This document shows, piece after piece, positions 11,404 to 21,920 of a DNA stretch of 64,000 nucleotides. This DNA comes from Chloranthus sessilifolius. Its lineage: Eukaryota; Streptophyta; Magnoliopsida; Chloranthales; Chloranthaceae. The notes beneath the pieces were generated by a model. It was not told the DNA's origin, did no database searches, and was given only the letters and a program-made list of their open reading frames with translations. The first letter of the stretch is position 1. Each line of letters opens with the position of its first letter. The stretch spans positions 121,046,331 through 121,110,330 of the forward strand of contig CM037585.1 of the NCBI GenBank assembly GCA_021018995.1, written 5' to 3'. Position numbers and translations under genes: made by a program.

Positions 11404-13857
11404 TGTGACGACCCGACTTTTCCAATCCCTCAGGTATAGGAAAGGCCGGTTCGCCAACCTATCGAATAAACGATAAGCCGGACAAACAGGGCACATATCA
11501 GAGTAAAGCGCAATAAATATCCATAGCTAAAATAAATGCGGAAGCAATTAAAAGTAAAGAACCACCGATGATGGCCGACCATCATCGAAACATGGCTCAT
11601 AACAGAAATCAACGTCAAATATAAAACTATGGTATCCAACTAAAATGGGCCCACAAATTCAAGTCTAACTCTCACCACAAATAAGAAAATCAGTAAGTTC
11701 TATACTGGGAAAAACTCCTCAAGAGGAACCTCAAGCTCTTCCTCAGGCACGTAGTCGTGGATCATCTCACTACGAATAGCCACGTCAATACCGAACTCGT
11801 GACGATAGTCGAGTGAGCTAACCAACAAAGCTCGATGAAGAAAGACATCTGACATTTACTTTAACTAACATGGTTTCAAAACAAATATCGAAATATAGCT
11901 TGTCAAACATATAAGCGGATATTAAACTGAATTTAGGTGCGGTAATCATTTGTAAGATTTATTTTTAAATGGGTGAAAACAGTTTCATGGTAAGATGCTG
12001 TGGTTCAGTGTCTTAGTTTCTCTAACTTCTATATGCAAAGTTCAAGAATTCATGACTTAATCCTCAACTTAAAATACCTCCCGAGTAAACTATATCTCGA
12101 GAGCGGGAATATATAGCCGATGAACCCCTACCTACCATCGTCGTTCATGAACCCTTTTTCAGGATGCAACAAGCCCCTGCGTAATGAGGGAAACTTGTGC
12201 CAGGAAGTTGTTCAGGAATTTTTGAGGGGTCGTTCAGGTCAATCATAAAACAAATGCAGATACTAATATAATCAGATGGAAGTCTCTTATACATAGTTCA
12301 GGTTCTTGATTTCAGATCTTCAGAGCTTAAGCAGATTCAGGTTTCAGGATTCAGGTAGATTTAGATTTTTAGTCATTCATATCAATTTCAATTTACATAT
12401 GTGATTTCAATGGCATATGCAAGTTCAAAGATTTTAATTCAAAATATCCATGCGAATTAAAATAAAATACTGTAAAGATGAGATTCTCCTACTTAAAACT
12501 CGGAGTTATGCGAAGTCAAGCAAGGTCCTATTGATGGCCTCTCGCCCTCAATCTACATCATAATATACGTTCATGCATTAAGATAAACTCTAATTACTAA
12601 TAATATATACCTATTTAAGCATTTCCTCAAAAACAAGTCAAAACAGGCAAGTTGCGCCAATCCTAGAATTTGACGTAACATTCTCATATTTTTTTTACTA
12701 TCAAGACGATTGATTCATATGTTGGTCAAAACATGAACATTGTAGATTTTTATATTAGCTTTCCAACGCAAAAAGAATCGTCTCAATCGGAGTTCGAGAT
12801 AAAATGGTATGACTAAAATACTAAGGCAATGCCGGAGTTCGGTGATACCTCGCTCGAGCAATGATAATAGCTCGCTCGAGCGATTTGATGTAACATTCTC
12901 ATATTTTTTTGACCATCAAGAAAATTGATTCATGAGTTGGTCAAAACATGAAAGTTTTAGATTTTTCTATTAGCTTTCCAACTCAAAATGAATCGTCTTA
13001 ATCGGTGTTCGGGATAAAATGTTATGACTAAAATACTAAGGTAATATCGGAGTTCGGTGATACCTCGCTCGAGCGATGATAATAGCTCGCTCGAGCGATT
13101 TGACGTAATATTCTCATATTTTTTTAACCATCAAGATGATTGATTCATGAGTTGGTCAAAACATGAAAGTTGTAGAGTTTTCTATTAGCTTTCCAACGCA
13201 AAAAGAATTGTCTTAATCAGAGTTCGGGATAAAATGTTATGACTAAAATACTAAGGTAATGTCGGAGTTCGGTGATACCTTGCTCGAGTGATGATAAAAA
13301 CCGACGGGTTTCCTTAACGATTCGCGCCGCGATCGATCCCACGAGTTCACAGAGACAACTCCAACACGCCTCCAATGATCTCAACCTCTCCCAATAGCCA
13401 ACTACGAATCCAAGGTTGATTCAAGTTCTTTCTAAGGTTTAAGTGTTTTAAACAAAGAGGGTTCTAGAGAAGGAGGTTTTCTAAACCGATCTCCTACGAT
13501 GATTGAAGAAGAGAGAAGAAGGAGTTTCACACGGCTGGGTAACTATCCTCTCTTAACAATACCTAGTATAATACGGGAATGCAATTCCTTCTTATAATAG
13601 GATTGCTCACAAAGTAAAACACACACACACATCTTATGTATTATACACTTCTAATTTTAAAACTCAAGTCCGGTGTTGAGCGGCTACACCGAGGTCGGTG
13701 CACAACTTTCGCACGAGGGTCCAAATAGGCTCTAAATTAAAATCTGTTCGCACAATCACATCTAGATAAAAATCCAAAACAAATGGTGACGTCGGTTGCC
13801 GAGCCGAATACACACACAGGGTCAGTCTAACTCGGGTTCAAAATACGGGTCTTTACA
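11404..13857 (-). repeat. 3' LTR of gypsy 1 (family T6)
   Basis: At 2454 bp it runs from TGTGACGACCCGAC (left edge) to the reverse complement of TGTAAAGACCCG (right edge) and matches 19477-21920 almost throughout. It contains the hairpin at 11559-11598, three 215-bp repeats and CTCGCTCGAGCGAG palindromes. The short frame at 11430-11639 recurs identically in the other LTR and is not a gene. Confidence 0.95.
12672..13316. repeat. Three 215-bp tandem repeats in the gypsy 1 3' LTR
   Basis: Units begin at 12672, 12887 and 13102 with GACGTAACATTCTCATA or close variants. Each unit contains AGCTTTCCAACGCAAAA with GAATCGTCTCAATCGG, and ends in the palindromic pair CTCGCTCGAGCGA and GCTCGCTCGAGCGAT. 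The third unit ends with a decayed copy. Confidence 0.9.
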
Positions 13858-13875
13858 TTCTACCCTCCTTAGGAA
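13858..13875 (-). other. Polypurine tract of gypsy 1
   Basis: In the sense direction the sequence reads AAGGAGGGTAGAA directly before the LTR start TGTAAAGACCC. This fixes the strand and the 3' LTR. Confidence 0.75.
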
Positions 13876-14479
13876 TTTTCGTCCTCGAAAATATACGGAT
13901 AGCTAAACCGAATCATGTAAGTCCTTATCCTAACACCAGTATAAAGCAAAATCGAAATAGTCTAAAGTCAAAGAACTTTGGTCGCGATGCGGTAGGCTTC
14001 ACCAAGCACGCTTTCAAGGGTCGGGATCCGTAGTAACCTGGATGTACTGCGTGTGGCATCCCATACTGCCATAGAGGATTGCATCCGTACATGGATGCAT
14101 ACCTTCCCAAGTGTCACGTGCCTGGAAATATACTTCACCATGACACAAACCTAGCACACACACCTACCTCACCCTTTTGGTAATTATTTGAGCGAAATTT
14201 GGATGTCGAATCGAACACTTATTCAAAAGCATGATCACGTGCCGGTAACATGTTCTAGCGGATGACACACGGGTTCCAAGATATCACGGTTCTAACCGAG
14301 AATGAATAAATATGACATTTAAGATTTTATTGAGTGATCGTTATAGATATGTAAAGCATCGATGTTATGAACCAATTTAACATTGAAGAATTTGAAGAAA
14401 TTCTCCTTTTTTTTTTTTTTTTTTTTTTTAGAAGCAAATTCAAGAATTTAAAGGTACGTATGGTTTTCTTACATAACTA
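13876..14479 (-). other. 3' untranslated internal region of gypsy 1
   Basis: I see no gene between the end of the chromodomain and the polypurine tract. The stretch includes a T run at 14408-14429. Confidence 0.5.
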
Positions 14480-15857
14480 TAGTTTACAATATACCTTCAC
14501 TCGAAAAGTTGTGGAAATTGCTCGCGAATCTCCGCTTCACGCTCCCATGTGGCTTCCTCTGAAGAATGGTTCCGCCACTTCACGAGTACTAAGGGAATGT
14601 TCTTTGTCCGTAAGATTTGTTCTTTACGATCCAAGATTCAGACGGTTCCTCAACCAAGGATAGGTCTTCTTGGAGCTCAATGGGCTGGTAGTCCAATACG
14701 TGAGTCGGGTCCTTAACATATCTTCGTAACATGGACACATGAAACACGTTGTGCATTTCCGATAGTTGCGGTGGCAAGGCTACTCGATAGGCAACCTCGC
14801 CGACTCGGCCCAATACCTCGAAAGGTCCAACATAGCGCCGTCTCGGCTTTCCACGCTTCCCGAAACGCATCACGCCTTTTGTTAGAGATTTTGACAAATC
14901 GTTATCTCCCACCTTAAACTCAACATGGTTTCTTTTCAGATCAGCGTAGCTCTTCTGACGACTTTGAGCAATTCGTAGTCTCTCATGGATTAACCGAACT
15001 ATCTTGGTTGTATTCTCCACGATCTCGGGACCTAAAATGAGTTTCTCACCCACTTCTTCCCAATTAAGCGGAGACCTGCACCGTCGTCCATACAAAGCTT
15101 CGTAGGGTGCCATGCCGATGCTAGCCTGGTAACTGTTATTGTAGGCGAACTCGATCAGCGGTAAATGTTGGTCCCATGACCCCTGAAAATCCAACATGCA
15201 AGCACGTAACATATCTTCTATAATCTGATTCACCCTCTCAGTCTGCCCATCGGTCTGAGGATGGAATGCTGTACTATAATCGAGCCTAGAGCCCATTCCT
15301 TCTTGAAATCGTTGCCAAAACTGAGATGTGTACATCGGGTCTCTATCGGAGACGATACTGACCGGTATACCATGCAACCTAACTATCTCCTTGATGTATA
15401 ATTCTGCAAGCTTGTTGGCGGTATACGACGTATTATAAGGAAGGAAGTGTGCGGACTTAGTCAATCGATCCACAATGACCCAGATGGCATTGTATTTTCT
15501 TAATGTTCTTGGCAATCCCAAAATAAAGTCCATAGAAATAGCCTCCCATTTCCACTCAGGTATCGGTAGTGGTTGCAACAGTCCTACCGGATTTCGATGA
15601 TCCACCTTTACTTGTTGACACACAAGACATCTCGAGACATACACAGCGACATCTTTCTTTAAACCTCTCCACCAGAAGCTTTTCTTTAAGTCTTGGTACA
15701 TCTTGGTACTGCCAGGGTGAATAGCGTACATAGACTTATGAGCCTCTTCCAAAATAGTGTCCCGAAGCTCAGTACTAGTTGGTACGCATACCCGATTTCT
15801 AAACAACAAAGTGCCATCATCTTTGATAGAAAAATCTATTTTGCTTCCCCCAATCAC
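14480..15857 (-). pseudogene. Gypsy 1 integrase and chromodomain region
   Basis: Integrase inserts the DNA copy of the element into the host chromosome. Visible parts in order are an HHCC-type zinc region (HPGSTKMYQDLKK through CLVCQQVK), the catalytic core with SMDFILGLPRT, VIVDRLTKSAHF and FHPQTDGQTERVNQ, a C-terminal region with GPFEVLGRVGEVAYRVALP and HNVFHVSMLRRYV, and a chromodomain-type segment towards 14480-14640 with WRNHSSEEATWERE-like residues. Chromodomains in this clade direct insertion to heterochromatin. This is part of a broken fossil element. Confidence 0.9.
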
Positions 15858-15888
15858 ATCCCGTCGATAGCCATAAGTTCATCATCCG

Positions 15889-17254
15889 TCATCCAAGTCT
15901 GCGAATGTTCTCATAGAGGGTCGAACGAATCACCAGCGTAGCCATTAATGCACCTGAACCTTTTACGTCAAATCTCATGCTACTTAGAGCCATATCTTCC
16001 AAAAGATGCCATCGTCGCACCCTTGTGGTGAGATGTGATAACTGAGCAGAGAACTTTCGACTTAACGCATCTGCCACTACGTTTGCTTTCCCGGTGGTAC
16101 CGATGGTACAATCATAATCTTTCAAGAACTCCATCCATCGACGCTGTCTCATATTCAACTCCTTTTGTGAGAAGAGATACTTGAGGCTCTTATGATCGGT
16201 AAATATATCGAAGGTCTCCCCATAAAGGTAATGCCTCAAGATCTTCAGAGCAAAAATCACTGCTGCCAACTCAAGATCATGCGTAATTCTTCTCATGGTC
16301 TTTCAAATTGCCTAGACCCATAAGCAATGACTCTCTCATTCTGGTTAAGCACACAGCCTAAACCCCCATATGATGCATCACTGTATATTGCAAAGCCTCC
16401 CCTGCCTGATGGTATAGCAAGTACTGGCGCAGTAGTCAATCGTTTCTTGAGTTCCTGAAAACTTTGCTCACACTGCTCTGTCCAATCAAATTTAGTATTC
16501 TTCTTCGTAAGTTGTGTAAGAGGACCTGATATCTTAGAGAAGCCCTCCACAAACCTTCTGTAGTATCCTGCCAAACCGAGGAAACTACGAACCTCCTCAG
16601 TCTTTGGCTGTTCCCAATTCATCACTGACTCAATCTTTGCTGGGTCAACTGTAATACCGGTCTCAGAGATAACATGGCCTAGGAAACTGACCTGCTCAAG
16701 CCAAAACTCACACTTACTAAGTTTTGCATATAACTGATGGTCTCTAAGGGTTTGTAGAGCCACTCGCAGATGTTGCTCATGTTTTTCTCGCGTCTTTGAA
16801 TAGATGAGGATGTCATCTACAAAAACTACTACAGACTTGTCCAAATGTGACTTGAATATCCGGTTCATCAAATCCATAAATGACGCGGGTGCGTTGTTAA
16901 CCCAAATGGCATGACCAAGAACTTGTAGTGCCCATATCGAGTTCTGAACGCTGTCTTCTGAATGTCTTCAGACTTAACTTTCAACTGATGGTAGCCTGAC
17001 CTCAAGTCGATCTTCGAGAAGAACCTTGCTCCTTGTAACTGATCGAACAGATCATCAATTCTTGGAAGTGGATAACGGTTCTTAATTGTCAACTTATTTA
17101 GCTGGCGGTAATCGATGCAAAGCCGCATTGAACCGTCTTTCTTCTTTACAAATAGAACCGGTGCTCCCCAGGGTGACACACTCGGTCTAATAAAGCCCTT
17201 ATCTAGCAGTTCCTGAAGCTGCTCCTTCAACTCTTTCAATTCTGCAGGCGCCAT
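15889..17254 (-). pseudogene. Gypsy 1 reverse transcriptase and RNase H region
   Basis: The polymerase region copies element RNA into DNA. Reverse transcriptase signs are [29 protein letters not shown], the VMPFGL box and the catalytic FVDDILIYS box, followed by the thumb with [12 protein letters not shown]. RNase H signs are [15 protein letters not shown], the [13 protein letters not shown] helix and [11 protein letters not shown]. Close to chromovirus polymerases in order and length. Broken, part of gypsy 1. Confidence 0.92.
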
Positions 17255-17307
17255 TCGATACGGAGTTTTTGATCGTTCAAGATGCAGACTAACTCAATCG
17301 CATAAAC

Positions 17308-17856
17308 TCAATCTCCCCGCCGTGGTAATCCAGGTAGATCTTCAGGAAAAACATCTGAATACTCGCAAGCAATCGTAATATCTGTAATATTTTTCTTCTC
17401 CTCCTTATGATCTTGCAAGTAGGCCAGATAACCATAACACCGTTCCTCATCATACGGTCTGCTCGAATGGCAGAGATAAGCGGTATCACACAAGATTTGA
17501 CTCGCAAATCGAAAAGATTTTCTCTTGGGCGGAATGTTACAATCTTCAAGACAATCCACGCTCGCATGGTAAGTAGATAACCAATCCATCCCTAGTATCA
17601 CGTCGAACCCTTCCATGCTCAAAATGATCAAATCAGCCACTGTCTCGTGGTCTTCGATCATCACAATCACTGATTGACGCATGGTATCGGTGCTCACTGA
17701 GTTGCCCGTAGGAATTGACACTGCCAAGATGAAATCAAGGGCCTTGGGAATGATTCCCAACTTCTCAGCGAACAATGGAGTAACAAAAGAATGTGTAGAC
17801 CCAGGGTCTATCAGCACTCGCGCTTCAATTTTGCTTACATCGCTCCCCCGATGCAT
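17308..17856 (-). pseudogene. Gypsy 1 aspartic protease region
   Basis: A retropepsin-like domain that would cut the polyprotein. The active-site block is VLIDPGSTHSFVTP, followed by VILGMDWLSTYHASVDC, a pair typical of plant Ty3 elements. It lies between gag and the polymerase as expected. Part of the broken fossil gypsy 1. Confidence 0.88.
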
Positions 17857-17987
17857 AAAAAGGGTACCTTAGTTTAGACAAGCGTTTCAATTAAAAGTTT
17901 CTAAGCATGTGTATTCATCCATAACTTATTAACAAAATTTATTAAATATCAAGCAATTATATATAACACAAAAAATAAGAAGACATC

Positions 17988-19302
17988 TCAACTTTTAATA
18001 ATACCTTGGATCACGTCGTTCGACGTTTCGGCTTCTTGAGCCATCACGGCATAAGCTCGACCTTGAACAGTAGGTCGGGTCGATCTTTGAGTAGAAGCCG
18101 AACTAGTTCTTCCCTTGTCCTCCTGAGGACAATCCTTAACCATGTGTCCGATTGCACCACACCGAAAACACGCTCCAGTGTTCCTCCTACAATCCTCGGT
18201 CTTGTGTGGTTTCCCGCACCTTAGGCACATAGTGACCGAAACAAAAGATGGTGCACGAGAGGATCCTCGTACAATCAAGCTCCACTAGCATTAGAACTCG
18301 CTGGTCGTACGGATTGCACAGGTGATGATGCTGCCAATCTCTGATAAGGGGTTGGTCCAGAAGAAAATGTTGGTCTAAAAAATGCAGGTTGAGTAAGGTT
18401 CACTGGCGGCTTTGTAAACTTGGCCCTCTTATTTTCATAAGTACCTGACTGCCCTTGTACAACCCTGTCCTTGTTCGGCTGACTGCTTCTCAAAAACCGC
18501 TTTTGAATTTCTTCCTCTGCTATGAGGGCCTTTGACAGTACTCCTCCATATGTTTCCATTTCCCACATAGTCACGCTCTCCTGTATACTCGGCCTAAGAC
18601 CCAGCTGAAATTTTCTGGCTTTCATCATATCGGTGGCCACATGTTGAGGTGCAAACCTTGAAAGTCGCGTGAACTCATCTCCATACTCACGCACTGACAT
18701 TGTCCCCTGCTTCAGCTCGATGAACTGAACTTCTATCTGATGCGTAACGATCTTGGGAAAGTACTGATCGTTGAACGCTTCGATAAACTCAGCCCATGTC
18801 CAAGGAGTATTGGGAAACTCCTGCTCCCGGTGTCTAGCCACGGACTTCCACCATGGTCCAGCCTGTCCATCCAGTTTGAAGGTTGCCCATCTAACCTTCT
18901 CGACATCGGTGCACTGGAGCACCTCGAAGATCTTGCCATCTCATCCAACCAACCTTCAGCTTCCATCGGGTCGGTCTGTCCAGAAAAATTTGGAGGTCTC
19001 ATCCTCCTGAATTCGGCAAATCCTGATGATTGTTGTTGTTGTCCAGCAGAAATCAGCTCTGCTTGCTGGGCGATTGCAGCAGTCTGCTGAGCCATAGATG
19101 CGGTCTGCTGAGCAATGTTGGTGGCCAGACTTTCCAACACTTGTTCCATTCTTTCACCCTGACCTCTATCAACTCCGGCTCCTATAGGGACTGCATTAGA
19201 ACCGGATGCGAAGGCAACTCCCCTTGATGTACCGACACCTTCAGGAATGTCCTCTAAAGGCACCGTCCTACCTCTGCCTCTGCCTCTAAATCTTGGGGCC
19301 AT
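17988..19302 (-). pseudogene. Gypsy 1 gag region with zinc knuckles
   Basis: Gag forms the virus-like particle core. The start MAPRFRGRGRGR lies near the 5' end of the internal region. The capsid part shows VRWATFKLDGQAGPWW and EFIEAFNDQYFP, with FQLGLRPSIQ further on. Two zinc knuckles follow: CLRCGKPHKTEDC and CFRCGAIGHMVKDC. The order and motifs are those of Tekay-like gag. It is broken in several places. Confidence 0.9.
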
Positions 19303-19460
19303 ACTGATCTGTTATTGTGAACACCACAACATCAGTCAACATTGATTGTAAAGACAATTACAAACAGTACTAGTGATTCTGGACCTAACGACATGACTCT
19401 GATGCGAACTGTACCGGGTCACGGTTAGTTCTCATGGGTCCTTAGAGAATCTAAAAACCA
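19303..19460 (-). other. Leader between PBS and gag of gypsy 1
   Basis: A 5' untranslated leader of about 160 bp. It contains CTAAAAACCATGG next to the primer site and no coding signal. Confidence 0.5.
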
Positions 19461-19474
19461 TGGCTCTGATACCA
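19461..19474 (-). other. Primer-binding site of gypsy 1 (initiator tRNA-Met)
   Basis: In the sense direction the sequence is TGGTATCAGAGCCA, complementary to the 3' end of plant initiator methionine tRNA, two bases inside the 5' LTR edge. It marks 19477-21920 as the 5' LTR. Confidence 0.93.
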
Positions 19475-19476
19475 AC

Positions 19477-21920
19477 TGTGACGACCCGACTTTTCCAATC
19501 CCTCAGGTATAGGAAAGGCCGGTTCGCCAACCTATCGAATAAACGATAAGCCGGACAAACAGGGCACATATCAAAGTAAAGCGCAATAAATATCCATAGC
19601 TAAAATAAATGCGGAAGCAATTAAAAGTAAAGAACCACCGATGATGGCCGACCATCATCGAAACATGGCTCATAACAGAAATCAACGTCAAATATAAAAC
19701 TATGGTATCCAACTAAAATGGGCCCACAAATTCAAGTCTAACTCTCACCACAAATAAGAAAATCAGTAAGTTCTATACTGGGAAAAACTCCTCAAGAGGA
19801 ACCTCAAGCTCTTCCTCAGGCACGTAGTCAGGATCAGTCTCACAGCCCTGAATAGCCACGTCAGTACGAACACAGACGTATAGTCGGAGTGAGCTAACCA
19901 ACAAAGCTCAGTAGAAGAAAGACATCTACGGCATTTTACTTTAACTAACATGGTTTCAAAACAAATATCGAAATATAGCTTGTCAAACATATAAGCAGAT
20001 AATAAACTGAATTTAGGTGCGGAAATCATATGTAAGATTTATTTCTAAATGTGTGAAAACAGTTTCAAGAACAGATGCAGTGTTTCAGTGTCTTAGTTTC
20101 TCTAACTTCTATATGCAAAGTTCAGTAATTCATGACTTAATCCTCAACTTAAAATACCTCCCGAGTAAACTATATCTCGAGAGCAGGAATATAGCCGATG
20201 GGAACCCCTACCTACCATCGTCGTTCATGAACCCTTTTTCAGGATGCAACAAGCCCCTGCGTAATGAGGGAAACTTGTGCCAGGAAGTTGTTCAGGAATT
20301 TTTGAGGGGTCGTTCAGGTCAATCATAAAACAAATGCAGATACTAATATAATCAGATGGAAGTCTCTTATACATAGTTCAGGTTCTTGATTTCAGATCTT
20401 CAGAGCTTAAGCAGATTCAGGTTTCAGGATTCAGGTAGATTTAGATTTTTAGTCATTCATATCAATTTCAATTTACAGATGTGATTTCAATGGCATATGC
20501 AAGTTCAAAGATTTTAATTCAAAATATCCATGCGAATTAAAATAAAATACTGTAAAGATGAGATTCTCCTACCTAAAACTCGGAGTTATGCGAAGTCAAG
20601 CAAGGTCCTATTGATGGCCTCTCGCCCTCAATCTACATCATAATATACGTTCATGCATTAAGATAAACTCTAATTACTAATAATATAGACCTATTTAAGC
20701 GTTTCCTCAAAAACAAGTCAAAACAGTTAAATTTGACGTAACATTCTCATATTTTTTTTACTATCAAGACGATTGATTCATATGTTGGTCAAAACATGAA
20801 CATTGTAGATTTTTATATTAGCTTTCCAACGCAAAAAGAATCGTCTCAATCGGAGTTCGAGATAAAATGGTATGACTAAAATACTAAGGCAATGCCGGAG
20901 TTCGGTGATACCTCGCTCGAGCAATGATAATAGCTCGCTCGAGCGATTTGATGTAACATTCTCATATTTTTTTGACCATCAAGACAATTGATTCATGAGT
21001 TGGTCAAAACATGAAAGTTTTAGATTTTTCTATTAGCTTTCCAACTCAAAATGAATCGTCTTAATCGGTGTTCGGGATAAAATGTTATGACTAAAATACT
21101 AAGGTAATATCGGAGTTCGGTGATACCTCGCTCGAGCGATGATAATAGCTCGCTCGAGCGATTTGACGTAATGTTCTCATATTTTTTTAACCATCAAGAT
21201 GATTGATTCATGAGTTGGTCAAAACATGAAAGTTGTAGAGTTTTCTATTAGCTTTCCAACGCAAAATGAATTGTCTTAATCAGAGTTCGGGATAAAATGT
21301 TATGACTAAAATACTAAGGTAATGTCGGAGTTCGGTGATACCTTGCTCGAGTGATGATAAAAACCAACGGGTTTCCTTAACGATTCGCGCCGCGATCGAT
21401 CCCACGAGTTCACAGAGACAACTCCAACACGCCTCCAATGATCTCAACCTCTCCCAATAGCCAACTACGAATCCAAGGTTGATTCAAGTTCTTTCTAAGG
21501 TTTAAGTGTTTTAAACAAAGAGGGTTCTAGAGAAGGAGGTTTTCTAAACCGATCTCCTACGATGATTGAAGAAGAGAGAAGAAGGAGTTTCACACGGCTG
21601 GGTAACTATCCTCTCTTAACAAAACCTAGTATAATACGGGAATGCAATTCCTTCTTATAATAGGATTGCTCACAAAGTAAAACACACACACACATCTTAT
21701 GTATTATACACTTCTAATTTTAAAACTCAAGTCCGGTGTTGAGCGGCTACACCGAGGTTGGTGCACAACTTTCGCATGAGGGTCCAAATGGGCTCTAAAT
21801 TAAAATCTGTTCGCACAATCACATCTAGATAAAAATCCAAAATAAATGGTGACGTCGGTTGCCGAGCCGAATACACACACAGGGTCAGTCTAACTCGGGT
21901 TCAAAATACGGGTCTTTACA
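19477..21920 (-). repeat. 5' LTR of gypsy 1 (family T6)
   Basis: At 2444 bp it is the partner of 11404-13857. It differs most from it in about 19815-20080, where many small differences cluster; elsewhere only scattered changes are seen. It contains the GAACCA hairpin (19632-19671) and three 215-bp repeats. Confidence 0.95.
20734..21378. repeat. Three 215-bp tandem repeats in the gypsy 1 5' LTR
   Basis: Units begin at 20734, 20949 and 21164, the same as in the other LTR. The palindrome CTCGCTCGAGCGA recurs at the end of each unit, 570-1020 bp from the 5' end of the LTR. Confidence 0.9.

Larger units (their letters stand above)
11404..21920 (-). mobile_element. Gypsy 1: complete but broken Tekay-like Ty3 chromovirus
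   Basis: This is a full-length LTR retroelement on the - strand, 10.5 kb, with 3' LTR 11404-13857, internal region 13858-19476 and 5' LTR 19477-21920. It has the order gag, protease, reverse transcriptase, RNase H, integrase, chromodomain, an initiator-Met primer site and a polypurine tract. The 2.45-kb LTRs, which begin TGTAAAGACCC in the sense direction, and the chromodomain fit the Tekay (Del) clade. The flanks GCCAT and ACCAT look like a 5-bp target duplication with one difference. It sits inside element E2. The reading frames are broken in roughly half a dozen places. The LTRs agree to about 1 percent outside one divergent patch, so the insertion looks young. Confidence 0.9.

Noticed and set aside
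11430-11639. Reading frame starting MDTIVLYLTLISVM, repeated identically at 19503-19712
   Set aside because: It lies in both LTRs of gypsy 1, has no domain, and the identity only reflects the LTR pair.
14367-14663. A + strand frame of 98 codons
   Set aside because: Antisense shadow of the integrase C-terminus and chromodomain of gypsy 1, starting in a T run.
18006-19227. Several + strand frames across the gag region
   Set aside because: All are antisense shadows of the gypsy 1 gag and carry no domain.
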